Source: Cudoniella acicularis
Taxonomy: Eukaryota > Ascomycota > Leotiomycetes > Helotiales > Helotiaceae
DNA length: 64,000 nt
Assembly (NCBI GenBank): GCA_013054445.1
Contig: JAAMPI010000024.1
Location: 31,107-95,106, forward strand
Direction of reading: 5' to 3'
How positions within the stretch are numbered: position 1 is the stretch's first letter; each line of letters begins with the position of its first letter. The position numbers and the translations under genes were made by a program. The notes beneath the pieces are model-generated. The model was given only the letters and a program-made list of their open reading frames with translations. It did no database searches and had not been told where the DNA came from. Of this stretch, positions 47,661-58,472 are shown piece after piece.

Positions 47661-48594
47661 AGAAATCTGCTGCTGCTGCCGACCATCCAAGTGGTCCTGA
47701 GGCGGAGAGGAAGACGTAGGAAAGCCGATTTCCAATGAGAATTGTGCATGTGGCGGCGCTGGGGGTCGTGGTGTCGAAGTGAGGGGATGCAACGCTGACG
47801 AAGATGAAGAGGATGCAGACTTGGGGTATCCAGGTGTATCTTAATTCGCCAATTAGAAATCAATGCTTGGTTTGAGAGGGAGGGGGCTTACCGTTCAAAC
47901 ATGTTGAAGAACTTGATTCCGAATGTGCTCACCATCCAACTGATGAGTGCCGCAATCACGATGCCAACAATGACGCTCATGCCTGAGCCATTGACAACAG
48001 ATAAAATCAACCCAGCGACAATAGTGTCAACAACCCCGTACCCCAGCTCTATCACGAGGTTCAAAAGAACGCAGAGCTTGGACGGCCACCATCCTATGGT
48101 ATACCGAGCAATGACGAGTGTTCTATTTCCTGATACTGGTCCAAAAGTCGAGATATACGCCGTGAGATATGAACCGAGAATTGTACCGAAGAGACAACAA
48201 CTATTCTCTCGTTACCAAACCGTCATGTTTTGAGATGATTGAAAACTCACATCATAGCATCAACAAAACCCAAATCATAAGCGATTGGACCCAGAATCCC
48301 GACAGCCATATTATTAGCCGTGCAATTGGCTGAGAACCAAATCATCGCCATATACAAATAATCCTTGACGGCATATTTTCTCTCCCGTTCAGACTCGGGG
48401 ACTCGCTCGATTCCTCGGGCTTCAATTCCAGCGGCTGCTTCAAGTCGGTTGGCAAATCGCTGGAGCTTGCTGGTTGGATTCGGGACTGTTGCGAGGTCGA
48501 CTTCCTCAGTTGATCCAACATGATTGATGGAATTATTTGACGGGGAGGTGTTCTCAGCGAGGTGCTTCTCGTCGCGTTGTAGAGTCGACTCCAT
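47638..48594 (-). pseudogene. NCS1 purine-cytosine permease (Fcy2-like), truncated
   Basis: Three exons on the minus strand: 48594-48251, 48200-47892, 47839-47638 (284 residues; an in-frame ATG at 48630 would add 12). The N-terminal tail is followed by GIEARGIERVPESER, the family's entry motif, then membrane helices: MIWFSANCTANNMAVGILGP, FGTILGSYLTAYISTFGP, GLILSVVNGSGMSVIVGIVI, and [18 protein letters not shown]. The frame ends at TGA 47638-47640 directly after [14 protein letters not shown], which in intact members is followed by six or seven more helices. The rest of the transporter is gone and the sequence passes into a carbamoylase 3' end. Intact relatives import cytosine, adenine, guanine or related ureides across the plasma membrane. 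This one is unlikely to transport. Confidence 0.82.
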
Positions 48595-48630
48595 TTTGGG
48601 GTTGCCACTTGGTTTGACCAACCCTGGCAA

Positions 48631-49289
48631 ATGCTAAGTCTAGAAGCCTTGACAAACGATTAATATATATACGTTGGAAAGTCACAATGTCAGGGCAACT
48701 TTCTCCTGTTGTAATCATCTCTCCATGTATGCTTCATGTATCTTTCACAATGATCCTAGGGTAGATAAGAAAGCGGAGCTAAGCGGGCCCAGTACCTTGG
48801 GTCTGGAACCCTATCTGGTATATCAATAATAGGATACCACCTATTGAAGCTATCATGTTGGTAATCAGGAGACCGTGTCTAAGCTGCAAAAATACTGCTT
48901 CACTTAAAACGCCATCCTCCGTCGAATCCCTGAAGAGGGCCACAGCTCTTATCTGATGCGATAGTGAACTGCGGAAGATAATAATGGAGCATCGAGATCC
49001 ACTAATCCGACCATGTCGAATTCTGTTTTGAAAGATAAGCCAATATCCAGAACCCCAAAACCAGGGGGCTAGGGACATCCGGGGTGAAGGTTTCGCTTCT
49101 ATCGTCTCCACATTTCACGCCCAACGCCGTCCGCTCCACCCCACATCCTACCCAGCTACTGTCACAGGCTCATGATGCACTCTTGCGCCTCACGTCTGGG
49201 GTATTGTTGTCGTGATATACCCTCATGAACAACAATTACCTAGAGTGAGCGTAGAACCAACTCACTTCATCGAGAGAACCCTTCTAAAA
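48631..49289. promoter_or_regulatory. Divergent intergenic region, permease / 2OG oxygenase
   Basis: 659 bp separate the two outward-facing genes. No additional gene is supported. A short TATATATA box lies near 48663 on the permease side. Confidence 0.35.
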
Positions 49290-50510
49290 ATGCCTTCCAA
49301 AACCGAAGACCCAGTGAGACTTATGCCCCTCCATCCCCTCTAACCCCACTAACGACCCAGCAGAAACCACAAGTGTTCACGATACCCTTAGTCGACTTCT
49401 CCAAATACCTGCACGGAAGCCCCTCCGAGAAGGAAGAATGCATCAAGACGATTATGTCCGGCTTCACAACCTCGGGATTTCTGTACCTAACCAACAGTAG
49501 GATTTCGGTAGAGGAATTGAACTCAGTCTTTGCCCAGAGCAAAGCATACTTTGACTAGCCCTTATCCGAGAAGGCCAAAGCACCAAATAACAACCCGCGT
49601 GCGAATCGAGGGTACTCCGGGATGGGCGTGGAGAAAGTCTCGAATGTGTTCGATACGGATGGGAGTGCGGCGCTGCGTACTCAAGAGCCGGATGTGAAGG
49701 AGAGTTTGGAGATTGGAAGTGAGCCGGGTGACTATCCCGAGAAGAAATTCGCAAATATATGGCCTGAGAGTCTGCCGGGGTTTAAGGAGAAGATGACTTG
49801 GTTTTATAAAAGATGTGATGATTTGCATCATGATTTATTGTAGGCGATTGCAGTGGGGTTGGGGATTAGGAAGGATTTCTTTCGTGGTATTAAGAATGGG
49901 GATCATGTGTTGAGATTGCTGCATTATCCAAGTGTTGAGAAAAGTTATATGGAGAAGGCGAGGGCAGTCAGAATCGGGAGCCATACCGACTATGGGAGTA
50001 AGTTATTCCCCTCTCATCATTGTGATGGAATGGATGCTGACGATTGGAAGCCGTGACCCTCCTCTTTCAAGACGGGACAGGTGGACTGCAGGTTCAGTAT
50101 CCAAATGGAAATTTCTATGATGTCGATCCGGTACCTGGTGCCATCGCCATTAATTGCTGCAAGTATTCGTCGCGGTTTTGCTTGGGCATGAGCTCTAAGT
50201 CCGACCCTTGTAGGCGATTTGCTTCAAATCTGGACAAATGATGTTCTAAAATCCACACATCGAGTCAGGTCACCGACCAAAATTCCCATAACAGCTGATG
50301 GGGAGTATGCCGCAAGATATTCCATTACTGTAAGTGACCTTTGGGATCAGCGGAGAAAGAAGCTCACATGCATAGTTCTTTTGCCATCCTGACCACGAAA
50401 CACCTATCGACACAATTGAAACTTGCTGGGACCCCGTCTCAAATCCAAAGAAATATGGCCCAACAGTGCCTGGGGAGTGGATTGCGAATCGGTTGAAAAT
50501 CTCGTATTGA
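49290..50510 (+). pseudogene. 2-oxoglutarate/Fe(II)-dependent oxygenase (isopenicillin-N-synthase-like), two stops
   Basis: The reading frame follows a fungal 2OG oxygenase: TIPLVDFSKYL, GFTTSGFLYLTN, NRGYSGMGVEKVSNVFD, WPESLPGFKEKMTWFY, GLGIRKDFF, LRLLHYPSV, iron ligands in RIGSHTDYG (His, Asp) and in VLKSTHRV (distal His), VTLLFQDGTGGLQVQ, and the 2OG-binding Arg in AARYSI. Introns near 49312-49363, 49999-50050, 50160-50210 (donor is GCAAGT) and 50330-50375 rejoin the domain. In-frame TAGs at 49556-49558 and 49841-49843 interrupt it. The family includes thymine-7-hydroxylase-like and nicotinate-pathway (HxnY-like) enzymes; the substrate here is unknown. The TAGs could be the only lesions. 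Confidence 0.82.
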
Positions 50511-50599
50511 TGTTCGGCAAAAATAATATAGTCATTGTGTTCATGTTTAAGTGAGCAGCGGCTCGATCTCAGAGTCGCTCTTTCACAACCTTCTTTGCG

Positions 50600-51140
50600 C
50601 CTCTCAGCTCTTCCACAGATTTATTCCCGGTGTTTGTATGATCCTTGAACGAGTATTCCCCAACCGTTCTTTCCGGGGTGTTCCAAGCAATTGCTCTAGA
50701 CTGAAATCTTCGTTCTTTGACAGGACGGACGTTGGGGTATGGGCGAGAAAGTCGGAGGAAAAATGTAATCTTCGCTCAAGTTGCCGTGACCAAATATTAG
50801 GAATTCGTAACCTCGTTTCCCAAGACCTTAAATCCAGAGGGCATGACAGGCTGGAAAATACCACAAGTTGACATTGCGAATATAATTTTGCCCTCAGAAT
50901 CCAATTTTGTAACACGCGCCTTGCTCTCGGGCATATATGCCCATTCAGCTTGTGCAACGCGTCAGTCGCCAAATTGTACAGCATCTGCCAGAAAATCCCA
51001 CCTCGTTATGCCAATACAATTCTCGAATCGTGCCTTCATCCCACCTCATATTGACACCCGGAAGTTCCTTGCCCTTGGAAACTTTCTGATCGTTGTCTGC
51101 GGTGCCCATTCACCTTCCTCCATTTTTATGTGCTAGCTAA
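50600..51140 (-). pseudogene. Oxalate decarboxylase-like bicupin, fragment with frameshifts
   Basis: No long frame marks this gene, but on the minus strand pieces of the first cupin of oxalate decarboxylase appear in order: NMRWDEGTIRELYWHN (metal-binding His region, near 51040), AEWAYMPESKARVTKLDSEG (near 50930), LWYFP (near 50850) and FLAHTPTSVLSKNEDF (near 50720). Frames change at least three times; the second cupin and the N-terminal leader were not found. The active enzyme converts oxalate to formate and CO2 with manganese. Confidence rests on the order and spacing of these motifs. Confidence 0.75.
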
Positions 51141-52200
51141 TAAACTTCGTTTCATGTTCGCCATTGTGCTGGAGTCGGTGGATGGAAGGCGCGTCATGTT
51201 GGGTTCCCGGCATCCATGAGGAAGATTTCGAGGTCCGAGGACATTCGATCCTTTGCCATTGCGGGTAGGGAAAGGGTCCAGATTTCGGGCTTATGCGTCG
51301 ACTGCTACGTCTGTAGGGTATTGAAAGTCTTTGGTGGATGGGGTTTTCGTCGGTGGATTTGCTTCAGGGAGCTGGCGGGGAGGATTTCGCGCTATCGTGA
51401 ATGCGTTTAGGGCTGTTGTGAGCAAGAGAGGGAGAGGAGTTCTGGTCCGTCGACATGCATGAAATCGACTGGATATTCGGGCTTGAGGGATACATAATTG
51501 ACGATACTGCCGTGGCTGGTGCAGTTATAGTTGTGATGACACTCTGATAACAATTCCGATTGTTCGAGTGTTGATGTCTGCGAAGCTTTCTCGCTAACTT
51601 TAGGGGCTTAGGTTAGTGCTGAGTGCGCTGTAACCTTAATTGAACCCCCACAATCTTCTGACCAATCCCCTTTGTCCTCCCTGACATTTAGCGAAGCCCC
51701 TCCCCCCTATTTTTGTCGCGTCGTCGGCTGTTGCCTAAGAGACGTCCAATTATACAGCGTAATCCTCCCGCCCAGCAAGGATCATCACAAATGACCCCGT
51801 CAAAAACACCTGAATTATCGTCGTTCTTTCAACGCGGCAAATGTTTCCTTTAAAGCGGTGAAAACCCGAGGTATGACTGGGGCATTGTCGCTTGGCTTAC
51901 CGTGAGTATTTCAATTGGAAACAGGTTGTTGAACAACTTCTTCAGGGCGGAAACAAGCTATGGCTATTGGTCTAACGTTTTCAGCTCATGAACACCCTCT
52001 CCAAGGAGCCAGAACCAGGGTGATGAGGTGATAAAACCATTGATTTCACGCTCGTCTCTCTCTCTGGGGTCCTGGCGGCGACGCTTGTCTCTTCATATGT
52101 TATAGCGATCTTTAAGTGGATTTTCACGTTCATCCTTTATCCACAAGTACAAGTATTTGAGGACCTTCAACTAAATTGGCTTGTAAAAGCCGCAACTGTC
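51141..52200. other. Intergenic region
   Basis: No intact gene. Minus-strand sequence from 51150 to 51430 may hold further decayed 5' sequence of the oxalate decarboxylase-like gene but is too degraded to assign. Confidence 0.35.
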
Positions 52201-53463
52201 ATGGCACTTGAAATCAAAATCTACCATGTCCGCGACACCAAGGTTTTCTATGGCGGCGATGAAGTGTCTGGCCATGTGGAACTGTGGGGGCCAGCGAAGC
52301 ACTCCGAGCTTACTGTGGAAATCAACTTCCAGGGATTCAGCGAGACGATGCAAATAATCAAGAATCACCAATATGACGACAAAGCAATTTTCTTCCAAAG
52401 TTCGCAACCGCTATTCAAAGGCGAAGTCGATATTGAACGAGGAATTATGAAAATATATCCTTTTAAATTCCAGCTTCCGGTCGAAACTGAGCCAGATGGG
52501 GGAAACGCAAAGATCAAATACAATACTTCCAGAAGATTTCCGTATGCCAAGGGTCCTCATCCGCTTCCGCCAAGCTGCGCTTTTTCTGGGGATATTGTAG
52601 GTCGACCGTATAAAGCACGAGTATCTTACACATTGAACGCCAGTGCGGTTGGAAAGGCGTTCGTACCGAGGAGGAAATTGGGAACAATTACGGTAGTGCC
52701 GCCACCCTCGACGAAGAAAGAAACCGCAAAGGACCCTGCCAATGGCCCACTCCTCATAGCTGTTCCAAGCAAAATCTTCACTCAGAAATCCTCCCGCCTT
52801 CTACCCGGGCAGGCGCAACATCGAAGATCAGTTGGCGGCTGGCTCGGCGACACTTTCACGAGTAACACACCAAAAGCCATTTTTACAATCGTCGCCCGAA
52901 CACCGCAGGCTCTGACAGCTGGTCAAGATATTCCAATTCAGCTTATGCTTCAATACGACGCTGAAAAGTCGACTTTGCCGTCGGCGCCGGAAGTAATGTT
53001 AACTCAGCTGAAGTACAAAATTAAAGCCAACACGGATATTGCCTCGCGAGGGCGTTTTGGTGCGGCTAGATACGCCAACCCCCGTGAAACCGTCTTCAAA
53101 CGCACTTTGAACTTCGCTTCTATGCCTCTGTCAAATGGTGAAAATGTTGATATTGGGATTTGGAGTGTTGAGGATGGAGGAATGACCCATATCAAATTCG
53201 AACAAGCTATTGTCTCGCCATTCAACACTTACAATATATGCAGGAAGTACGAGGTTCAGATCGCCATTACTTTTGAATGTGCGGGCAAGAAAACGACAGC
53301 GGTGTTTGCTTGGAAACCACTGGATATAGTTTACAACGAAGGATATGGCGAGGGACCCCAGACTCGGTTTGGTCCGGTTGGAGATAATGCTCTTCAAGGT
53401 GCTGCGGCGGTTGTGAGGGTGCTTGCAACTACTGCTGTTGTTCTTGCTACTGTTCTCTCATAA
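52201..53463 (+). CDS. Arrestin-like N-terminal domain protein
   Basis: A single uninterrupted exon of 420 residues. Residues about 4-155 form an arrestin N-like beta sandwich: IKIYHVRDTKVFYGGDEVSG, a hallmark start with HVELW, then TVEINFQGFSET and PFKFQLPVE, SFSGDI-like AFSGDIVGRPYKARVSYTL. Residues 200-370 form a second, C-like sandwich (FTIVARTPQALTAGQDIPIQ, LTQLKYKIKANT). In fungi such proteins (alpha-arrestins) adapt plasma-membrane transporters to ubiquitin ligase Rsp5 or act in pH sensing. PPxY motifs that recruit Rsp5 were not seen, so the function is uncertain. The last 20 residues are hydrophobic (VVRVLATTAVVLATVLS), possibly a tail anchor. Intact. Confidence 0.85.
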   Translation: MALEIKIYHVRDTKVFYGGDEVSGHVELWGPAKHSELTVEINFQGFSETMQIIKNHQYDDKAIFFQSSQPLFKGEVDIERGIMKIYPFKFQLPVETEPDGGNAKIKYNTSRRFPYAKGPHPLPPSCAFSGDIVGRPYKARVSYTLNASAVGKAFVPRRKLGTITVVPPPSTKKETAKDPANGPLLIAVPSKIFTQKSSRLLPGQAQHRRSVGGWLGDTFTSNTPKAIFTIVARTPQALTAGQDIPIQLMLQYDAEKSTLPSAPEVMLTQLKYKIKANTDIASRGRFGAARYANPRETVFKRTLNFASMPLSNGENVDIGIWSVEDGGMTHIKFEQAIVSPFNTYNICRKYEVQIAITFECAGKKTTAVFAWKPLDIVYNEGYGEGPQTRFGPVGDNALQGAAAVVRVLATTAVVLATVLS

Positions 53464-53769
53464 TTTAATTTTGATAGCTACGAGTTATTATGTATCGCTA
53501 CCGCATGAGACAGTCGAAGGTTACGTTCTTTCCTTAGATCGATCTTGACTGTTACTGAATAATTTTCTCACTTGGCAGTTATGTTTTCCATGATCCACTC
53601 TTTGAATGGAAATTTAACAAAGTCCTATTTCTTACCTAGGTCTGAATATTTAGGCACAAAGAAGAGAAAACGATAAGAAATCAGCACGTGGCATGACGCA
53701 ATACATTTCTTGTTGCCACATATCCTCCTCCCTTGAATCTGCTTCGAATATCACTTTCATCGTCAAATT
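53464..53769. other. Intergenic region between convergent genes
   Basis: No gene seen; presumably 3' ends of both transcripts. Confidence 0.4.
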
Positions 53770-55178
53770 CTAATTAATCATTACACCACCGGGCAGTTTG
53801 GACAGCCCTACGTTTTTCAGTGTCAGAAACATCACCATGCAAGTTAGTATTTTGACTTACAAGAAGCACCATCAACATCTTCCTTCATAGTCTGCGGGAG
53901 AGTACACTTCATCGAATCCTCGGGCGTTTGGGAAAGGAGTTCCGAACATTTATCTTGATGGCAGCGAGCGTTCATAGCCCGCTGAAGAGAATCTCCTTTC
54001 CAGCCAAATACATAATCGCCATGTGTGCCATGTCCGGTACTGGGAAAAATTTGTCAGCGCACTTTCTCTAATTAAATTCTCAAACTCTTGTAATGGGGAA
54101 TAAAGCAGAGTGAGACTGGAAACATACGCATCACCCATAGCATGCACAAAAGGCTGACTTCCATCCTCACCCCAAAGCTCCTTATGATTATACGGCCTCG
54201 TATCCCACATAACCTCATACATCAACTGCGGTAACTTCACCGGAAACCCATCGGGGCATTTCCCCCTTTGCATTTCTGGTGTATAAGGACGATGGACAAC
54301 AGGATCCCCATAAGGCTCAAATGGTATCGTCGCATAAGCAACATGGCTTTGATGATCAGGGGAATCGAGATTCTTGCCATCCCAGCAAGTGGGGAAGGTA
54401 ACCTGTGTGCGGATGCCACCCGGGCAGAAGTGATCTGGGAAGTGCGTGGTGTCATTGCCGGTGCAAGGGGCGCCACCGAAGGGCTCGAAGTTGTCGCCTT
54501 CGAAGCAGCGATGACAGATTCCACGGGATTCTCCTGTGGTATTGCGGAGGATAGGATTACCTGCTAGCATGCGGAAGCCCTAGGTGGGAAATTAGAAAGA
54601 TGGTGGGATTTCTTAAAACTTCTAGAGCTTTTTTGTAAATCCTCCAAGCTCCAAGCAAGGTACGTTGAAGCAAGATGCTCCATCTGAAACGCTTTTTTCT
54701 GTTTCGTTTTATGAAAAGTCTGGAAGGAAGTATACAAAAATGACTAGAGAGAAAAATGGACACTCACCGGCTTGAAAGCAGTGACATTGCTAACCCCATC
54801 ATACGGCGTAATATAATACACCGTGATCCCCCCATTCTGATGCAGCCCCTGATTCGGAAACTGGGACACCCTTTTAAAAGTTCCATTCCGTGCCCGATAA
54901 TATAGCGAAGCGGTCCAATAATTACTGAAATCCTCACTGAAAGTGCAACTCGTGCAATTGGATCGAGTCGGTAAATCATAGGCCACTGGCTCCATGCTTG
55001 GCCTGAAGGAGTTTCCACCCACGATCTGATGAACATGCGGAGTTCCAATGACTCCCGGATTGACGAGGGGATCCAGACGCTCGACAGTCAGCTGTGAACA
55101 TGCGAAGCGGAGCATCCTAGCTTCTTGGGCTTGGGCCATCCCTAGGAGCCCGAAGGTGGTAAGGGTTGTCCAATGCAT
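53770..55178 (-). CDS. Secreted DUF1996 protein
   Basis: Four exons on the minus strand: 55178-54768, 54579-54128, 54039-53861, 53807-53770 (359 residues; introns 188, 88 and 53 nt). The start ([17 protein letters not shown]) gives a signal peptide; another ATG lies at 55205. DUF1996 features: [86 protein letters not shown] and [18 protein letters not shown], and near the end [18 protein letters not shown] HGDY/GW. The family is secreted and conserved in fungi with no proven activity. The fourth exon of 38 nt completes a KLPGG-type C-terminus seen in the family. Intact; His-rich motifs hint at metal or catalytic function. Confidence 0.86.
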
Positions 55179-55205
55179 GGTGGAGGTTGATGATCGAGGA
55201 GTCAA

Positions 55206-56296
55206 TTTGAGAATATTACATGGGATTTAGAAACTCGTACGTTGGAATTGTGGCTTAAGTTAAGATGAGAGAGATGGTCGGCAAACCGGGCTAAAGGAAC
55301 TGCCGCAATTCTAACATAGTGCACTTCATCAATTTAGAGAAGTTGATGTGAAGCGGGGAGGTATGCTTAATATATGTTAGTGCCGAGAAGAGATCTTCCT
55401 AAATACAAGATAAGGGTATTAACCAATTAATTATTAGATATAGAAACTCAGAATATCAACAATAATATGATGTCAGCGTCCATACTAAAACGGTCAAAAA
55501 ATATGTAATTCTATTTTGGATCTGATGCACCTACTATTGACACTGAAGCTTGTCCAACGCTAAACGGGCCGTATCGTAAATGAAAGATGACACTTCAAAT
55601 ATTCAACAACTTGCCGAGCGAACGAACTAGTATGGTTTAGCAATCTATGTATTGATTATATCTTATCTTTAAAGGTTCAGTTACAAAGGGTTTTGCTTCG
55701 GTAGTCATGGAGCACTCAAGTGTTTCCCGCCACTTTGGGAGATCGACATTTTCACCGGAAGTGGAGATAAGAATACTTAAAGACAGGATCTGTCCTACCG
55801 GCAATTCAAACATGGGAATATGTCAAATCCCCTTAATTGAGTGTATGGTGGGGAGCCAAAAAGGTATGTGGGGCTGAGGAGTAACCCTGTCTTGGGTCTT
55901 CGGCATGTATTTTACCCGCATCCGGGCTTGCACTCAGTTGAATACCAAACAGCAAAGATGATTACTAAGATTTTTATGTGAATTCAAAAGTTCAAGGCCT
56001 CCCAGGGGTCAATATAGACTTAAGAATGATAACAAGGATGGTTCCATCAAGAAGTGAAAACCGCGATATTATTCTCCGCTGAAATCCCACGGCCTGCTGT
56101 TCCCTTCTTGGCCCTTGAGACACGAAAAAAAGAGAGGATACAAAGGTCCGAATCAATATACAAGGCGTATACGGTCAGGACAGTGTAACAATCCTCACGG
56201 GGTATGTTCACAAAAGAAGTTTGTTGGGAACCGTTTGCTTGAGAGGCGATGTATTTGGCTATTTATTTTCCACCCCCACACGTTCTAGTAACACAC
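55206..56296. other. Intergenic region
   Basis: About 1.1 kb without a recognisable gene on either strand. AT-rich around 55400-55530. Confidence 0.4.
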
Positions 56297-58273
56297 CTAA
56301 ATTTCCAATTCTTTTTTCCATTTCTCAGCATCCTCAATAATCAATTTCCAAGTAGGGTCTCCTTCTTCCCACACCTCATCCATTGGCAAACCAAGCCGCT
56401 TGTCTCTAGTACGATACATCGAATCGATTTTTCGAACATCAGACGTATTTCGTAGAAATCTCAAGTCCTCACTGTTCAGAAAGTCGTCATACTTCTCGAT
56501 ATGCGGGTAGTATTTCGCTTGGTTCTTTACTAGTTGATTTCGAACCGCGAGGGAGCATGATTTGGGAGCAGCAATGCCGTCATATACTTCAGTCTTTCCA
56601 TTTGTGCTGATCTTGACATCTGTCTTTTCGACACGACTTAAACCAAAGAGAACTAGCTCTGAGCGAGCAACGGCCGACCTGATTTCTTGCATTCCGGCGG
56701 CTGTGACAGCCGTGCGGCCAAGGTTAAGCCATCGGAGAGCAGGCGATAAAATGAGAGGCTTGAGGTCTTCAATACATGTATCGTCGATGTAATTAAAGTT
56801 CTGTGAATGTGCCTTTGTTGTCTGTGAGGCGGAGAGATCAAGTGTTTGAAGAGGATGTTCCTCATCAGAAATAGCGGCAGCAAGGTACGAGACTCCTTTG
56901 CTTGTGAGACCAGTTGAAGCACAGGTGAGTCTTTTGAGAGTTTTGTTTTTTGCCAGTCCAGGTGCGAGAAGAAGCATTCCTGCGTCGCCGATGGGATTTG
57001 TTGAGAGGAAAAGGCTGATTAGAGCGCAAGAAGGATCAGCCAGATATCTGGAAAGACTGGCGCAGGCGTTTTGACCGATGCCGTTAGCGTTCAAATAAAG
57101 ATGACGGAGTCCAGAAGGCTGTCCAGTGATGGAATTAATAAATCTTTCAGTTCCTTCGTCACCGAGTTCCGTGGTTTCTAAATCCAATGTTCGCAGATTA
57201 CGTGTTTTGAGGACGAGTTCGGCGAGTAGAGAGGCGGAGTTGGGGCCGAAAGGATTTCGTTTAAACCAGAGATTTGTGATGGCATTTGAATTGATCATTT
57301 CGGGGACGAGAAGAGAAAGTCCATGCTGTGTAATGTGACATCCCGCAATGTACCATGTTTCCATTCGATTAGGGTATTTTCGAATGAAGTCTGCAATTTC
57401 TTTGGCACCTGTAGTAGAGATGGCATTATTTCCAAGAAGGAAATGGCGGACGTGATGATTCGGCTCCAATGACTGCATCAACTTTCCAATATGTATTGGT
57501 CCCACAACTTTTTTGCAAAGATCGAGTCGACCGTCTTCATAAACAACTCCGCGATCAAATTCGACCAATGGGTTTCCCCATGTCAACTCAAAACCGCGCT
57601 TTCCTTGAAAAGGTTTCTGCGGATTCTGATGATCAAGGTTGGGTTCGAAGCTTGGATGTGTTGTCGTCTCGGAGAAAGGAATGTCCTCAGCTAAGAAACT
57701 GAAAATAGGTTCGAAATTTTCCGTACTGCCAATCTCAACCGGCATTGGAATGGCAGCAGGTCCTTTCAGATCCACTGGATCGACCTCCTGACCTAACCAC
57801 GGCCCTTGGACCATAAGCATCTTTCCGCCAACATTATTCTTGGGCCGCGATTCGGCCGCTACGCGGTGTTTTCGTTCCTGGCGGATGATGGCTTTTGCTG
57901 GGGTAACGAGGCTTTCGTATCGTATGAGTGCGGGCACCTCTGGTAAACTTGGGTATAACGCTCTTGCAAGTTGAGTGGCTAGTGGTCTTTGTGATTTGTT
58001 TCGGCGGCGAGGAAGGTCTTCGATTCCTTGTTCATTTTCGAAGTCACCCTTTTGGATGCATTTGAGAATGGCGAGGTGTTCATCGATGGCGGAAGAAGAA
58101 TACAAATGGATTGATGCATTGGATTGGTTCATATACTCTGATGAAGCAGCCTCGAGGGAAACAGCCTCGGCCATCATGAAGCGCAACTGAACTTGCCTCG
58201 GCCGATAATCGTTTCGTAGTGTGTGGACAAGAGGACGACCACGATTGAGATGCGAGAAGATCGATGGGGGCAT
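56297..58273 (-). CDS. Leucine-rich-repeat (RNI-type) protein
   Basis: One exon on the minus strand, 658 residues. Residues 1-250 are charged with no domain recognised. From about 260 to 545 there are at least nine LRRs of the ribonuclease-inhibitor type (28-residue units with LxxLxLxxNxIGxxGxxxLAxxL): HHVRHFLLGNNAISTTGAKE, ITNLWFKRNPFGPNSASLLA, LRTLDLETTELGDEGTERF, LRHLYLNANGIGQNACASL and LKRLTCASTGLTSKGVSYLA. The C-terminus (about 100 residues) is charged, with KYDDFLNSEDLRFLRNTSDV. RNI-LRR proteins act as binding scaffolds (RanGAP is one example); no GAP motif is evident. Divergently transcribed with the aldo/keto reductase 199 bp away from ATG to ATG. Confidence 0.85.
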   Translation of the reverse strand: MPPSIFSHLNRGRPLVHTLRNDYRPRQVQLRFMMAEAVSLEAASSEYMNQSNASIHLYSSSAIDEHLAILKCIQKGDFENEQGIEDLPRRRNKSQRPLATQLARALYPSLPEVPALIRYESLVTPAKAIIRQERKHRVAAESRPKNNVGGKMLMVQGPWLGQEVDPVDLKGPAAIPMPVEIGSTENFEPIFSFLAEDIPFSETTTHPSFEPNLDHQNPQKPFQGKRGFELTWGNPLVEFDRGVVYEDGRLDLCKKVVGPIHIGKLMQSLEPNHHVRHFLLGNNAISTTGAKEIADFIRKYPNRMETWYIAGCHITQHGLSLLVPEMINSNAITNLWFKRNPFGPNSASLLAELVLKTRNLRTLDLETTELGDEGTERFINSITGQPSGLRHLYLNANGIGQNACASLSRYLADPSCALISLFLSTNPIGDAGMLLLAPGLAKNKTLKRLTCASTGLTSKGVSYLAAAISDEEHPLQTLDLSASQTTKAHSQNFNYIDDTCIEDLKPLILSPALRWLNLGRTAVTAAGMQEIRSAVARSELVLFGLSRVEKTDVKISTNGKTEVYDGIAAPKSCSLAVRNQLVKNQAKYYPHIEKYDDFLNSEDLRFLRNTSDVRKIDSMYRTRDKRLGLPMDEVWEEGDPTWKLIIEDAEKWKKELEI

Positions 58274-58472
58274 TGTGTTTAAAAGTTTTGATATTCGGCG
58301 TTGACTGTGGCTTCAAAGATGTGTCATGGGGGAGTCATATGTGGACATGATATTATGGCTGTGCAAATTAGGCGAGGCGAGTCTACGAGTCAACCCCACG
58401 ATCAACATCCAGATTCCAGTCACAGTTCTAATCCCTCAGATTAACTACCCTTCCGGTCCGATTCAATTGAAA
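58274..58472. promoter_or_regulatory. Shared divergent promoter, LRR protein / aldo-keto reductase
   Basis: Only 199 bp separate the two starts. The plus-strand frame is open from 58326, so an N-terminal extension of the reductase by 49 residues cannot be excluded. Confidence 0.4.

Noticed and set aside
48779..49111. Minus-strand ORF of 110 codons with hydrophobic C-terminus
   Set aside because: It lies in a divergent promoter region, has no family match and no conserved start context.
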